From Lutjanus erythropterus (Eukaryota; Chordata; Actinopteri; Lutjaniformes; Lutjanidae): a stretch of 64,000 bases of DNA. Below, piece by piece: positions 1-31,770 of the stretch. Positions within the stretch are counted from its first letter, which is position 1; each line of letters opens with the position of its first letter. Below the pieces are notes generated by a model that searched no databases, was not told the DNA's origin, and saw only the letters and a program-made list of their open reading frames with translations. The stretch spans positions 27,962,281-28,026,280 of the forward strand of contig CM034605.1 in assembly GCA_020091685.1 (NCBI GenBank). Reading direction: 5' to 3'. Made by a program: the position numbers and the translations under genes.

Positions 1-1072
1 AGTGGGGAAGGCGTCAGATAGTCTTAGGAGGGTTTTCTCCAGTTAAAGAGCAGCTCCTGGAGGTGTCATCGCCTCCCCAGGCTCTGCTGGTGTTCAAGAA
101 TAGAGTATAAAGAGGGCAACACCCTGAACCCGCTGTGAGGCGTGTGTTTTTTTATTTGGAGTGAGGAGAGGAAGACTCCCATCGCAAAAAACCCGAGAAG
201 GCCTTTTTGCTTTCTTATTTGGCCTCTCCCTTTTTCTTTTTTCTGCCTCTAGAGAGAGCGAGGGAATAAAACAAACATCTGGTTTGGACTAAGTTAACTG
301 CCGTGGTGGCGGCAACGCAGGGAGAGAGACGGGCTCTGTTAACCGCCGCTGCCGTCAGATGTGCTGCGTCGCGTGGTTTGGGGAGGAGGAGGAGGAGGAG
401 AGAGGAAAGAGGGAAGAGGCACCCAAAAAAGCCATGGAAAAAATGAGTGGAGGAACACAAGGAAGGGCAAAGTCAGCAGGGAGAGAGAATGTGTGACAGA
501 GCGGCGGTGGGTAAAGATGGAGGGTGAGAGGCAGAGAGAACAAGAAAGAGAGAAATAAGAGATGAAGTCGAAACAAGACAAGAAAGAAGCTGAGAGAAAT
601 GTGAAGGAAGACGACAGGAGACAGAAAAAGAAGCCTGTAACATTGTTGGCTTCACCTTCAGTATTTCTTGAAGTGATGGATTCGAGGCTTAGTCCTGCTT
701 TATTCAGCAGTGAGTTGAAAAATAATGATATCAAGGTAGAAGAGCGTCCTCAGGCTCTCACTCCTGCAACCTGCTGCATCAATGATGGATTATTTTGCAG
801 CTGAAGCCTTAATTAATAACCTTCGTCAGGGACGCTCATCGCCCCAGATTCTCACTGGTGGATCCCGTAACAAGTCTTATAATCATTTTTTAATCATTTA
901 TGAGATGGAGAATAGATTATATTTATACTGTGAGCAGGTGGCATGAAAGATTGTTGTGGCTTTAGCAGGATTTGTTCCTGTTTTGCCCCATGTTGCAAGA
1001 GGGAAAATCTTTTTTTCAAGAGGGCTTGTATGAGGTACTTACCTACAGTAGATGGCGGTCAGCAGGTTTATG

Positions 1073-1524
1073 TAGTGTAAACTATATTTAGAAGATTTTC
1101 ACCACTTTAGCTTGGCATCAGACAGCCTTTTTTGGACAGGAAACTGATGTTATGTAAGCCAAATATGGCTCTCTCTCAAAACCAACCAAATTCCATTGAC
1201 AAAATCAGTAATTTTACCTCTCTGTACACAGGAGTTGCTGGTCCACCTCTGACTCAATCTGTTAGTCCGTATGTGTTATTGTGTGACTTTGGTGGATCCA
1301 AACTATCCTTTTAAAATGCTGACGTCACACAATAACACAGATTGAGGCAGCAGTTGGCCAACAATTCCCTAGTTCTGCAAGGTAAAATTATTGATTTTGT
1401 CTATGGAGTTTGGTTGTTTCTGAGAGATTGATATTTGGCTGCTATAATGCTGGTTTTCCATCGAAGAAAGGCTGTCTAATGGCAAGGTAAAGTGGTAAAA
1501 ATATTCTAAATACAGCTTACACTA
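1073..1524. repeat. Foldback MITE-like element, family A, copy 1
   Basis: Two arms of about 200 bases are inverted copies of each other, ending in TAGTGTAA at 1073 and TTACACTA at 1524. The centre is a near-palindrome of TGTTATTGTGTGACTTT (from 1275) and its complement GTCACACAATAACAC (from 1323). There is no coding capacity and no clear target duplication. Related copies lie at 12445, 13878, 50039, 52240 and 58967. Confidence 0.8.
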
Positions 1525-1599
1525 AACTCATGGTGACTTTTTTGAGTTAGGTCGTTTTTTTAAGTGGCTAAAATACATTTTGCAGCTGACCCTGTCCGC

Positions 1600-1990
1600 A
1601 GCCAGTGTTGGTTAGTTTCCTTCACCGGTACTTCTGCTGCTTCTCCAAACTTGGGGGGTGTTGACTTCCATCTACCGTAGGTAATACGCTGCTATGACTC
1701 TGAATAATTGTCCAACAGCTAGATGAGAAGATTGACTCCACTGTCATATCTGTACAGTAAATATGAAGCCACAGCTGGTTAACTTAGCTTAGCATAAAGG
1801 CTGGAAAGAAGGGGAAACAGCTAGCCTGGCTAATTCTAAAGATAATAAACAAGCACCTCTAAAGCTTTTATAAAGTCTCACTTTTAAACATGTTTTTAGG
1901 AAAATTTAGTATTGACCTGCCCTGCACTAATAGTGTTCATTCCTGCAACCCCTACACAGTGAAGACATGAGTGAGCTATTTGTACTTTTT
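1600..1990. repeat. Teleost dispersed repeat containing TTAGCTTAGCATAAAG
   Basis: It contains CTAGATGAGAAGATTGACTC, CAGTAAATATGAAGCCACAG and TTAGCTTAGCATAAAGGCTG, word order that I recall from a very common teleost repeat. A related inverted-arm copy is at 9080-9310. Confidence 0.6.
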
Positions 1991-2799
1991 TGCCAGAATT
2001 GATGTGAAATACGTCTAAAAAAAACATTCATAAAAAGTCTTAAATTTAACTTACTGAAGCCTGCATAAACCTGGATAAGAAGTGATGATTAAATGACAAA
2101 TTTATGACAATGTGCTAAGAAAACAGAACAAGCATCCATTTGATATCTCTGTGTTTATTTAACCTTCTGTGTGCTGCAGCCTTCAGACTAATGTCACAGC
2201 ACTTGATTCAGACTAAAGCCAAGTTGGAGGTGCTACAGAAATGGTTCTAGGTCCGATTGCTGTCGCGACTTTTTACGGCAAAGTGACTCAAACCCGAGGC
2301 TGACGTGTAAAACCTTTAGCACATTTAAGAAACGAGCCGCACGCCTGAAAGGAGATATGGAGCGAGAGAAAGAGAGGAGGAGGTGGTGACACAGTGAGAG
2401 AAAAGGGAGTAAGATAGAGAGATGAAGGAGAGAAAGAGGAGGAGGAGAAAGACAGGCCAACAGAGGAGGGGAGGCGGGGGGGGGGGTTCGAGCCTGTCAG
2501 CCCAGACCGCGGCTCCACGCTCTATTTTCGACTACCACATAATTGAAACAGTATTTACTGAGATGTGTGTGTGCCTCTCTCTGTTTCTCCGGCCCCACCG
2601 CAGTTCATTCAGACTCTCTGCGACATCTCATGTGTGGCATATACTGTATATAAGAGTTAAATACAGCTGTGGGTGGGTGGGAAGAGTGGGTCATGCAAGA
2701 TTTTTTTTTTTTGAGAAATGCTTGAATCGCTCTTTTGATGCCTGGAAAAAGAGTTAACGATGAGCGACTCGCCGCGGCGTGGGGAGGGAGAGGGAGGCG

Positions 2800-2915
2800 T
2801 CTGGAGCCGAGCCCTGGATGTTCATTAAGCAACCATAAAACATGATATGTTTTCTCCTTTATGTGCTTTGCCCGTTTAATTATTCATCAGCAGTTTCTCT
2901 GCTGGAGAGCCTGTC
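2800..2915. promoter_or_regulatory. Candidate conserved intronic element
   Basis: Unique, non-repetitive sequence with TTCATTAAGC, AACCATAAAACATG and GTTTAATTATTCATC homeodomain-type words. Function is inferred from composition only. Confidence 0.25.
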
Positions 2916-3047
2916 ACAAGCAATGTGTGTGTGTGTGAGCACATGTTCGTGTGTGTTTATGCACCCAGAGCACACATTTTGGGGGAGACTGACATACTGT
3001 AATTCCTTTAATCTACCAATAGACAGCTTGTGTTACTATGCAGTGTA

Positions 3048-3050
<3 letters not shown>

Positions 3051-3102
<52 letters not shown>
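3051..3102 (+). repeat. (TG)26 microsatellite upstream of IIIb
   Basis: An uninterrupted TG run; a second, interrupted by TTT, is at 3177-3217. Confidence 0.98.
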
Positions 3103-3106
<4 letters not shown>

Positions 3107-3179
3107 TGATCTTACAGGTTTTGACATAATGCTTTTAATCTCACAAAAAGACAGCCTGCTTTACTATGCATGTGCAGTG

Positions 3180-3214
<35 letters not shown>

Positions 3215-3284
3215 GTGAAGGTTTCCACATAGATTAGATGCACTTGTAGGCCTACAGAATATAAAATACTCTCCTACAAGCAAA

Positions 3285-3700
3285 GGTGTGGACTCGAGTC
3301 ACATGACTTGGACTCGAGCATAGACAGCAGAATAAGTGGACAGAACTTCCAGGTCTGAAAAGTGAAGCCAGTGCAGAAGTGGTACAAACCTGCATTCTTT
3401 TAAATGGCCAGCAGGGGGCGACTTCACCGGTTGCATAAAGAAGTCAGATTGTATGAAGTTGTATGAGAAAATGACTACTTCTCACTTTATTTATGACCTC
3501 AGTAAACGGCTTTCTAATGAGTTTATGGTCTCAGTCGCTAGTTTCAAGTGTTCCTCTGGACAGCCTGAAGTTTATTTTGTAAATTGTGGTCTCATTTAGA
3601 GTAAAATAAACGATCAAGCAGGGTATGCCATGAGGCAGGGCCACTGTATGATTGACAAGTTATTGTCAGTGATCACAGTATAGAAATAAGACTGTACTTG
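3285..3700. repeat. Teleost dispersed repeat with CAGCAGGGGGCGACT motif
   Basis: It contains GACTCGAGTCACATGACTTG, GCCAGCAGGGGGCGACTTCA, CTTCTCACTTTATTTATGAC, GAGTTTATGGTCTCA and GATTGACAAGTTATTG, word order I recall from an abundant percomorph repeat. It ends about 130 bases before exon IIIb. Confidence 0.6.
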
Positions 3701-3824
3701 TGGTATATTTGAGTGTGATTGTGTGTGGAAGCTCTCCTGCTTTGCACATATGTGTTCTATACATGTGTTCTTGCAGAAGTTCTCTGTGAAGGCCTCACTG
3801 TGCCTCTCGATTCTCCCTTTGCAG

Positions 3825-23549
<19,725 letters not shown>

Positions 23550-23971
23550 AAGCCGAGCTGGGAGGCGGGAGGGGTGCGGTTGGACTTTAACCTCCTCCTC
23601 TTCCTCCTCGCAGTTTGAGACTAACAAACACCTCTCAGTGACTCAAAGCTCCTCAAGATATGGAAATGAAAACTCTGCATGCAATACTTCCACAGCGCTT
23701 CAGCTCCTCGACTCGTCTTAAACTCTCGGCCGAAATCCTCTCAGACCGAGCTTTCTTCCTCCTCCTCCTCCTCCTCCTGCTCGCCAAGAGACTCTTGAAA
23801 CATTGAAGGATTATTTTTTGCCGTTGAACCATGTTTGTGTTCTTCTTTTCAGAAAATGAAATTATATTTTTGTACTCGGGCCAGTCTTTTGTTACGGACA
23901 ATCTGTGGGGTGAAACCATTCCGTGCCTACTGGGATAAAAAAAAAAAAAAAAAAAAACCTCCTGAGACTGA

Positions 23972-23977
23972 AATAAA
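23972..23977 (+). promoter_or_regulatory. fgfr3: Candidate proximal poly(A) signal
   Basis: AATAAA lies 423 bases after the stop, just after an A-rich run (23938-23957). No clear GT-rich element follows, so use would probably be weak. Confidence 0.25.
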
Positions 23978-24426
23978 AAACAGACAAAAAGGAAACAAAG
24001 AGGAGGGAATGAAGGGCATTGGTCAGTGACTGGTTGGCGATCCAGTAGGCGAGGACCTCAGATTTTTACCCTCTCGCCCTCAGATCACGATAAAAGCTTT
24101 GCGATCTTCAAGAAAATCCGTTGACAAGATACCAGCAAAAAGCCAGAATCAACTTGATGATGGGACTCGTTCTTCCGAAGACACTCAATAACTCGTCTCA
24201 GCTTTTACAGAAGACAACAGAGAGGATAATATGAGCATTTAAATGTGTTTTCTCATGAATTTGTACGCCATCGTCACGTTTTAGCATCCCAGAAAAAAAA
24301 AAACAAGTTTTGTGATAATCATGGAACAAATTCCTCATCAGACGTGAGGCGAAGTTTCAGGGCCATTCAGTAATTAATACAGTACGGTTCGGAGGTTTTT
24401 TTTTATGTATCTAGAAAATGATTTAT

Positions 24427-24434
24427 TGTAAATA
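24427..24434 (+). promoter_or_regulatory. Pumilio response element
   Basis: TGTAAATA matches the UGUANAUA consensus of PUF proteins in the probable 3' UTR. A second, TGTACATA, lies at 27399-27406. Confidence 0.35.
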
Positions 24435-25379
24435 TATAAATGCAAATATGTATCATATTGCTGTCCACAGCCATGTACTTAAAAGACAAAAAATTACATT
24501 TTTTTAAAGTATTGTTTTAGGATGGAAGCATTGCAATCTAGAAGACACTGTCATGAAAGTGTAAATCATTTAATCATTTAAAGTGATACAGAAAAGGTTT
24601 ATTTGAATAATTAACGTGTATATTTGTAAAGATATTTATAGACTTAACATGTGGTTCTTAAGTTCGAAAGGTCTAGTTTAGGGTTTTAGTACTGTACACA
24701 AAGATTTTTATTTCTTTTTTTTTTTTGGTAACTTATTTTACAACAGAACTGCAATGTTATTTTTCACAACTGGCAGACTCCTCTGGTTTTTGATCCATCT
24801 TTTTTTTTGTTTTGTTCGTTTACAGTTTAAAAGAAAAAAAAAAAGAATGTACGTAAGGTGATGTTTGAGAGCGAGTGTGATTCGACGGCCAGAGGAGGAC
24901 TCGCGGCGCGAAGCGAAAGGCTCCCGCCGGACGCTTTTGTTTTCCCGAGTTCAAATTCTGGTTTGAAAAGTTGACGTTTGCAATATCAAAGCAACGATGA
25001 ACTCTTGCTGGGCAAGAAATGGCAGCGCTTGGAGAAATGTACCAGAGAGGCCTTTTAGTATGACTGAAGTACTTAAAGACATATTGAACATCAAGAACAA
25101 CTAATCTAGCTGTGAATCATTTTTGAAGCCATCAGAAGACCTCAGCAGCATGTTTAAAGAAAAAAGAAATCCTCCTACTGATACTTTTTCACTGTTCGAT
25201 AAGTTGACCCTTCCTAAGTCCCGCCCCTTTTTGCTCTGTGCTCCAATAACAATTGAGCAAGCTTGATATCCAGTGGAACCTTGATTAACTTTCTCCTGTT
25301 TCCGATACTTAGATATGCTATGTGCTAGGTTTATCTATGCTAAAAAAGAAGATGGTTAAAAAATGATGCTGGCAAACCT

Positions 25380-25620
25380 GTAAAAGCAACATCTTAAGTT
25401 AGCTAATGTTAGCAAAATGCTGGCTAACTAGCAAGCTAATCTACATCAATTGTTGGCTAGTTACGTTGGTTAGCTAATGTTAGCAAACACTGGCTATATT
25501 GCTAGCTAATCAGCCACAGTCATTAGGTAGCCGGTTACATGTTATTCCCTATGTTAGCAAAATGCTAGCAAACTAGCAATCTAGTCTGCATCGATTACTA
25601 GCATTTTGCTAACATTAGTA
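25380..25620. repeat. TAGC/GCTAA-rich degenerate repeat
   Basis: It is dense in GCTAGC, GCTAAC and TTAGCAAA words in both orientations (GCTAATGTTAGCAAAATGCT near 25403; AGCATTTTGCTAACATTAG near 25600), so it can fold on itself. Confidence 0.7.
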
Positions 25621-28142
25621 GACTATTAAACATACAGAATATTTGCTTTCCAACATTTTTTGTGTAAAATATTTCCAGTGTAGTGCTCCCCAAAATCCAC
25701 ACAATAGAACAAAAATATGTCTGTGGCGCGTAGACTATTGTACTCTAAATCCCACAATGCCATGCTTCCCGTTTCCCCCTGATATGTGTAAATTAGAGTT
25801 TATGCAAAACTGCACCTGTCAGCAGAGTTGCTAAATGATTAATTAACTAAAAACAAACCATTAGACTTTAGAATAGTCAAGAGAATAGTCTGTGAAAGAA
25901 GGAACGATTTTGGACACAGCTTTATTCATGAGCAACATTTCCCAGAATGCTTTTCAGCAGTTATCAGAGAACACACTTTCAGAAAAATGTGAAAATATAA
26001 AAGAGAACTAGTGCCAGCAACAGACTTTTCAGAGTCTTAATCCGTGTTTTGCTGCAATGCATTTTGGGGTTTTCAGTCCAGTAAAAGTGCTGTAACACTG
26101 GATTTATTAATTCATTCAATTATGGTGGTCTCAAAAGAAGGTTTTGTTCCAGAATTCTGATTCTCAGTATACAAGAATAAATTAAAGATGTCAAATGACC
26201 AAAAGGAAAACTGAAATTCAAAGTATATCCCCATTTTGAACAGTTTTTTAACAGTGTCAAAGCATTTCTAGGTGGATTTTTTTTCCTTTTAAAAGGTCTC
26301 TCTAAAGGCTTCAAACTTATAATGTAACAAAGGTCACAGGGTCGATGCTTACGAAGCTGCGTGTGGTGTCAAAGTGCCATTGAGCAAGACATTCAGCACC
26401 TGTGTGCACACTCATGGATAAAAGCATCAGCTTGAAGGCAGAAATGTAAAAGCTGTTATGTCCTTTTGTGCTTGAGTGTTACTAAAACACCTGCCCAGAC
26501 GCTTGAGATTTTATCGCTGCTCTATAGTATTAATACTGAAATGAAGGCATGCTGTGCGACTTACAGATCACACGGCAAAAAAAGTTTAAAAAGTATATAT
26601 ACAGTATATATATATATATGTCGGTTTGTTAAAGGAGACTCTGAAGTCTGTGGTGGATCCTTCTTCAAGCTTAAAAAAGTGCCAAATTAGTCTTAAAAAG
26701 TCTATTTCACCGAGTTCTCCACATCTCTGAACCAAATACTGCACTGTCGAATGTAGGCGGGCGGAGGTTACATGTGCAGGGAAGGATCATGGGATTGCCA
26801 AATGGATATCTCCCCCTTCCTTTTATGCAGTCGTCTCTCCAGCTGACCCCAAAAAAGCGCAAGGGTTGAAATGTTTACAGAGTCTGTTTTTAGCAAAGTC
26901 ACAAAAGGGAAAGCGACGTTCAAGTGGCATTGAAGGGTTCAGAAACACGATTCACTCGCTGCTAAATGGGAACGGTGGTAACACTTTACTGTGCAATGGC
27001 CTTATTCCAGTGTGTGAACTGCATTTATGTAGAGAAATGTGTTATATTTACCCAACAAGACTGTGTCGGTACTTATGAAATCTCCCCCAATATTTAAAGT
27101 ACTTAAAAGAGTGGAAATTTGTATTTAATACTGTTGCTACACTGGGAGATTTTTGTGTTTTTAGCACCAAATTACTTACGTTTTCATTGGTTTATGCACA
27201 GAAACAAGGTCTTTGTAAAGTGAAAGGTTACACAGTTTTTTTTATTTCTGTTTTCAGTACAGTTTTGGCCCAAATCTATGAAGTGCCTGGAATAATTTAG
27301 CGAACAAAAAGGAGATTAATCGATTGATTTTGATCACGTTTTGAATGTATAATTGCAAAAAAAAACATAAAAATAAAAACAGCAGTTCTCACAGGCTATG
27401 TACATATTAGCCAGATTTTTCTTTTCTTTTTTTTTTTTTTTCAAGTGAACAAGACAGACAAAAAGGCACTTGTGTAAAGGTTGGATGGATCTAATGAAAC
27501 GGATGGTGTTTTGTTTTATTTATTCTTCCATGCTGGGTAAAAGCTTTCCCTATGGTGAGAGTATTTTTATTCATAGCTATCTGCTTTTCAGTGTTGTTTT
27601 TCATTAAAGAGCCAGAAGAAGATGATGATGATGTAGAGTAGTCATTTTACTAGATACTGATGCCCCCATCAGGCTTTGCTCCTGGCTTAATTTATCCTTT
27701 ATTTTATTTTGATACCCTCCCTGGCCTTTTTTTTCTGTATCCCCGTCAAGCTTTTTACTCTGATACTGACGGCCTCTGACTCCCTGTCAGATCACTTATA
27801 AAAAGCGTGCGTTGTTTTTAACATTTGTCTTGTTTATGGCCACAAAAGTAAAGCGATATCCAGAATAGAAGAAATAAATGGCCCGCTGATCAGCACAGTC
27901 AGCAGTAGTGGCACACAGCTCAGAAGCATTTAAGGTATTTAAAAACCAGTTGTGCTGGATTGCTGCAATTTGCTTAAAAACAATAGCCGCCTTCTTCTCT
28001 GAGTCATATCTCAGTCAAATCTGAACACACAGACATAATATGCCTATATTTAAACGTCCATAAAAATCCCCTTATGACTCCAGAACTTGCCTGAAAATCA
28101 CCTCATTAAGTTTTCTCCAGTATTAAAGTAAAACCGTGATAG

Positions 28143-28925
28143 TTTTCTGTACATCTATGGGTACACTGCAAACAAGAACTGCTGATAGCTTTTTCAGCAT
28201 ACTTTTAACTGTGCTAATTTGCCAAAATGTAAAGACATCATGCTGACTTGACATTTAAGGGCTAGCATTGCTAAGAGATTACTGTGGTAAGCTATCCCAC
28301 AAAACATTGCTATACCATTCCTGATCTGTCTCTTTACAAAATTAAACGTTTTGGACGGCTCGTTGTGCTGTTAAGTTTGTTTTTCATTTACAGAGTGGAA
28401 GGTAGCAAGTTAGGCTAGCATCCACTAAGCCTAGCTTAGCACTAATTCCCACTCGAGTTTAAATTAATTGTGCTGGACAGGAATACAGGATGTAGGAGTT
28501 TAATAATAGAAAATGTTTATTTTAATTATGATGCTGTTTAATTGATATAAAAATAATAAATCTTCAGTTTCGGTGCAGTTTTAGTTTCCCATCCATTGGT
28601 ACTCTGCAAATAAGCACTATTAATAGCTAATTCATCATACCTTTTAGTGTGCTAATTTGCCAGAAAGTCAAGAAATAATAAGTAAAAGCTTTAGCTTCCG
28701 GGATGTTTCCTGTGGCACCTGTTGACTTGACTTTACTCACATAGCATTGGTTAGCTAGACTATATACAATGGTGTCTTTTGACAACTTTAAAGATTTGGG
28801 ATGGGCTATTGTGCTGTTAAGTTTGTCTTTCACTCACAAGATGGAAGCTAGCGAGTTAGGCTAACTAACCTCCTAACTAATTAGCCTAGCTCACAAACTT
28901 TAGTGCTAATTCCCACTCAGTAATG
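28143..28925 (+). repeat. Diverged direct duplication in probable 3' UTR
   Basis: Segments 28143-28470 and 28583-28925 match in order: ACTCTGCAAA/ACACTGCAAA, GTGCTAATTTGCCA, TGTGCTGTTAAGTTTGT, AGTTAGGCTA and GTGCTAATTCCCACTC/AGCACTAATTCCCACTC. Offset is about 430 bases. Confidence 0.7.
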
Positions 28926-29942
28926 TTAAACTTGGGAGATAAATGCTAGCAAGTCAGGCTAATGCGATTCCAGTCGGAAAGTGGGAGCTACTTAGCCTAG
29001 TTTGCTAACATTAGCGCTGACACTGAATACTAATTTTACATTTAAAAGTATGTTTCAGCAAAACATCATCAGCTCGAACGCAAAAATCTCAGTATTGGCC
29101 TTGAAAACCTGAGACAGATGTTAAAAACAACAAACCCTTTTTAAAAGTGACCACGTTTTCTTTGGTATTGGATGAATAAACAGCACGGCCTCAGCAGGGA
29201 GGGACTCTTACTGTATGTACAGTCACACATCGGCCTTTAACCACCTGTCGTCTCCACTCTGACTGACTTATTTATTCTCTTTTCTGTTCGACACAAACAA
29301 AATCAGGATTGAAGATGAAACTGGGAGGAGAGGGGTGAGATGCACACCTCTCCTTCCAGATATATCAAAACACTATATAATCCATATGTTTTTGTTTATT
29401 TTATTTTTATTTTCCAGGTTGGAATGGTTAGTTTTCACACGGCTTTTTCATCCCGTTTTGTTTTTTTATCATGCAGCTCTAACCTGACAATGTTAGTCCA
29501 GATTAATTTATAGTTTGAAATATGCTTTTACGTTGCTGATGTACATGAGTAGAGTTTTATGTAGCTGTGTGAGCTATTTTGTAAGAATCTTAGAGAGGAA
29601 GTGATTTTCATATACAGTTTATTTTCTTTCTGCTACGTCACGTTTCAGTTTGCATTCCACATCAGGTTTTTTTTGTTTTACAACAATAGCGAGACAAAAT
29701 CATGTTTGTCTTTGATTTTTTTTTTCCAACCCCACATAATTTATTTTTCCTCCCTCTGTATTCATGTTTCTAACATAGAAAGGTGGAACTAACCATTTGG
29801 CATTATGTGATTTTTTTTTATTTTTAATTCATAGCTTGTTTGTTGCAATGTACCTGTTTTGATCATGATGAATCCTCTGTAACATTCCACCACAACAACC
29901 CCTCTGGGCAAACATCTCCCACCGGGGGGAAGAAACAACTCT

Positions 29943-30012
29943 TTCACAACTCTCTCTGTCTCTCTCTCAGTCTCTCTCTGTCTCTCTCAGTCTCTCTCTC
30001 TCTCTCTCTGTG
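29943..30012 (+). repeat. CT-rich microsatellite
   Basis: CTCT with periodic G or AG interruptions, just before the distal poly(A) signal. Confidence 0.9.
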
Positions 30013-30044
30013 CCTGACAAACTATGCTGTCAAAAAAGGTTTTC

Positions 30045-30050
30045 AATAAA
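30045..30050 (+). promoter_or_regulatory. fgfr3: Candidate distal poly(A) signal
   Basis: AATAAA is followed by a GT-rich downstream element (GGTGTGTCTGTC, 30079-30090), the normal arrangement of a vertebrate cleavage site. A CT microsatellite ends about 35 bases upstream. Confidence 0.5.
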
Positions 30051-30480
30051 CATGTTATAATAGCGTTCGCTGTCATCGGTGTGTCTGTCACTGAGTGCAT
30101 ATATTTGGAAAAACAAACAGGTCCTGTGGCGAAAAACAAGTCAAACAAAAAACCCAAACAGACTTTGTGATTCATGGCGAACAAATCACAAGTTTAGATG
30201 TTTACGTTAATGAAATGAAACCAAAATACCGCAGAATACACACGTCAGTGAATTTGTTTGCAGAGTGTCTCGGTTTGTTTTGTCTGAACTCTTTGTTGGT
30301 ACAGTCACAGATATCAGGGTCTGTTTTCCTTCTACACAAACTAACCTAACTGTCAGTTACACTCAACACAAACAAGCTTTTGGACGTGAACAGCGGACTT
30401 GAGAGTCTGCAGCCACGATAGCGGCTCCGTGAGGCTGTGCACGGCTGACTTGATGATCAGAGCTGAGAATAATAATGGCT

Positions 30481-30560
30481 TCGTAATAACTTTATTTATG
30501 CAGCACCGTTCAAAAAACAGAGCTTACAAAGTGTTTTGACAGATAAAGCAAAAGAGCAGG
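30481..30560 (-). mobile_element. LINE/SINE tail-like fragment
   Basis: Read on the minus strand it gives CACTTTGTAAGCTCTG, a GGTGCTGCATAAATAAAGTT segment and TTATT, like the 3' tail shared by many teleost L2-type elements. Confidence 0.45.
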
Positions 30561-31684
30561 ATACCCAGGAGGCAATGTGACAACACAAAGCCAAAATAAT
30601 GAGGTCAGACAGAAGCAAGACAGAATCTAAAACTGAAGTATTGCACTAAAACCAGAACAGGAAAACAAGTAAACATAAGTAAATAGAAATAAAGACATGT
30701 CAATAAGAATAAATAAAATAAAGTGATAACAATGCAGAGATGATGTCACATGATGTTGTCGAGTAAAAGTGATGGAAATAAAGATGGAATAGCTGTCTTT
30801 ATTAGATTTGCGCTGTTTGGTTTTAACACTTGCTGTGGATCCTTCACCGGCGCTTCTTACGCAGCCATTTCATCATTCATTTTCAACATGGCTGTTCGAT
30901 TCTCCTCCTGATCTACACTTCTCTTCGTAATAGTTTGGAGCTTTTTTTTAAATTTACCTCTGCTTACTATCTTGCCATCGTTCAGCTCATAACTACTGGT
31001 AATTATGGATGACATATGCGTGGGATGCAGGATGATATTTACACAAAAAATACAGGAAAGACAAAAGTTATTTTACATCACAACACACTGGTCTCGCTTT
31101 GAGTTATTGTCATTCAAAATTTTGTAGAATTTTAAAATGTTTTATGTTTTTAAATTAGTTTAATTTTAAAAAATTGTCTGACATTCCTCCACGTACCACT
31201 AGAGGGAGCTGTCAGCCATGCTCTTATTGGTCACAGAGGCACGCCATGTCCTAGATGATTGATACTGATTGATTGTTGCACCCAATGCCCACTGATTGTT
31301 TCCGAGCTCACCTGACACCCTGCGTCCTCTGGGTCGGGCTGTAATCGAGCTGATATCATGTAGTCTGACCTCAGGAGGAAGTTTGTGAAAGAACTAACTT
31401 TTTTCTTGCTCTTTGTCGATTGGAAACTATATATACATATATGTCTCTGCCTGTGACAGCCCAATGACTTCTGCTGTGTTGTGACACTGTGTTGTGTTCG
31501 CTGTCTTTCAGTGTGCTGGTTTCTGGTTGATTGTCTGGTTGATTGTGGAGGTCATCAAGGAATTGGAGGCAGCTGGCCACTGTCTCCAGGTTGCATAAAA
31601 CCGGCCCCTTCCTGGTGGTCTGCGGCCTCCCTCTTCCCTGCCACCACTTCATGTTACTTTGGAGTTCTTTGATTGAGTTTGTTT

Positions 31685-31770
31685 GTCACTATCTAAACCT
31701 GGGAGCGTGTTTTCCCATGACAATCCATCCTACAGTTGTTGAGATATTTTCATCTGGATCTAAAGTGGTA
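31685..31770 (+). repeat. Teleost dispersed repeat fragment
   Basis: CAATCCATCCTACAGTTGTT followed by GAGATATTTTCATCTGGA and AAAGTGGTAGACTGACC is a word order I recall from a common fish repeat. Confidence 0.5.

Larger units (their letters stand above)
1..3824 (+). other. fgfr3: Intron of fgfr3 before exon IIIb (5' part outside window)
   Basis: No FGFR Ig-III first-half exon (IIIa, about 190 bases) could be found on the + strand, so this is read as the interior and 3' end of the IIIa-IIIb intron. It holds purine-rich sequence at 380-600, a foldback repeat (1073-1524), a SINE/MITE-like repeat (1600-1990), a G11 run at 2476-2486, a unique block at 2800-2915, TG microsatellites and a teleost repeat (3285-3700). 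Long open frames in the GA-rich part are low-complexity artefacts. Confidence 0.7.
23550..30075 (+). other. fgfr3: Probable long fgfr3 3' UTR
   Basis: No splice-flanked coding sequence follows the stop. The sequence is AT-rich with ATTTA words, Pumilio-type TGTANATA sites and AATAAA hexamers at 23972, 27372, 27873, 28555, 29175 and 30045. The last hexamer is followed within 40 bases by a GT-rich element and is taken as the distal end, giving a 6.5 kb UTR. That is long for FGFR3, so cleavage at an earlier hexamer is possible, with the remainder intergenic. Internal TAGC-rich repeats (25380-25620, 28250-29030) weaken the case for the far half. Confidence 0.5.

Noticed and set aside
1-3824. Search for the IIIa or Ig-II exons of fgfr3
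   Set aside because: None of the expected motifs (ERSPHRP, WLKH, VLK before a donor) is visible on the + strand, so these exons are outside the window.
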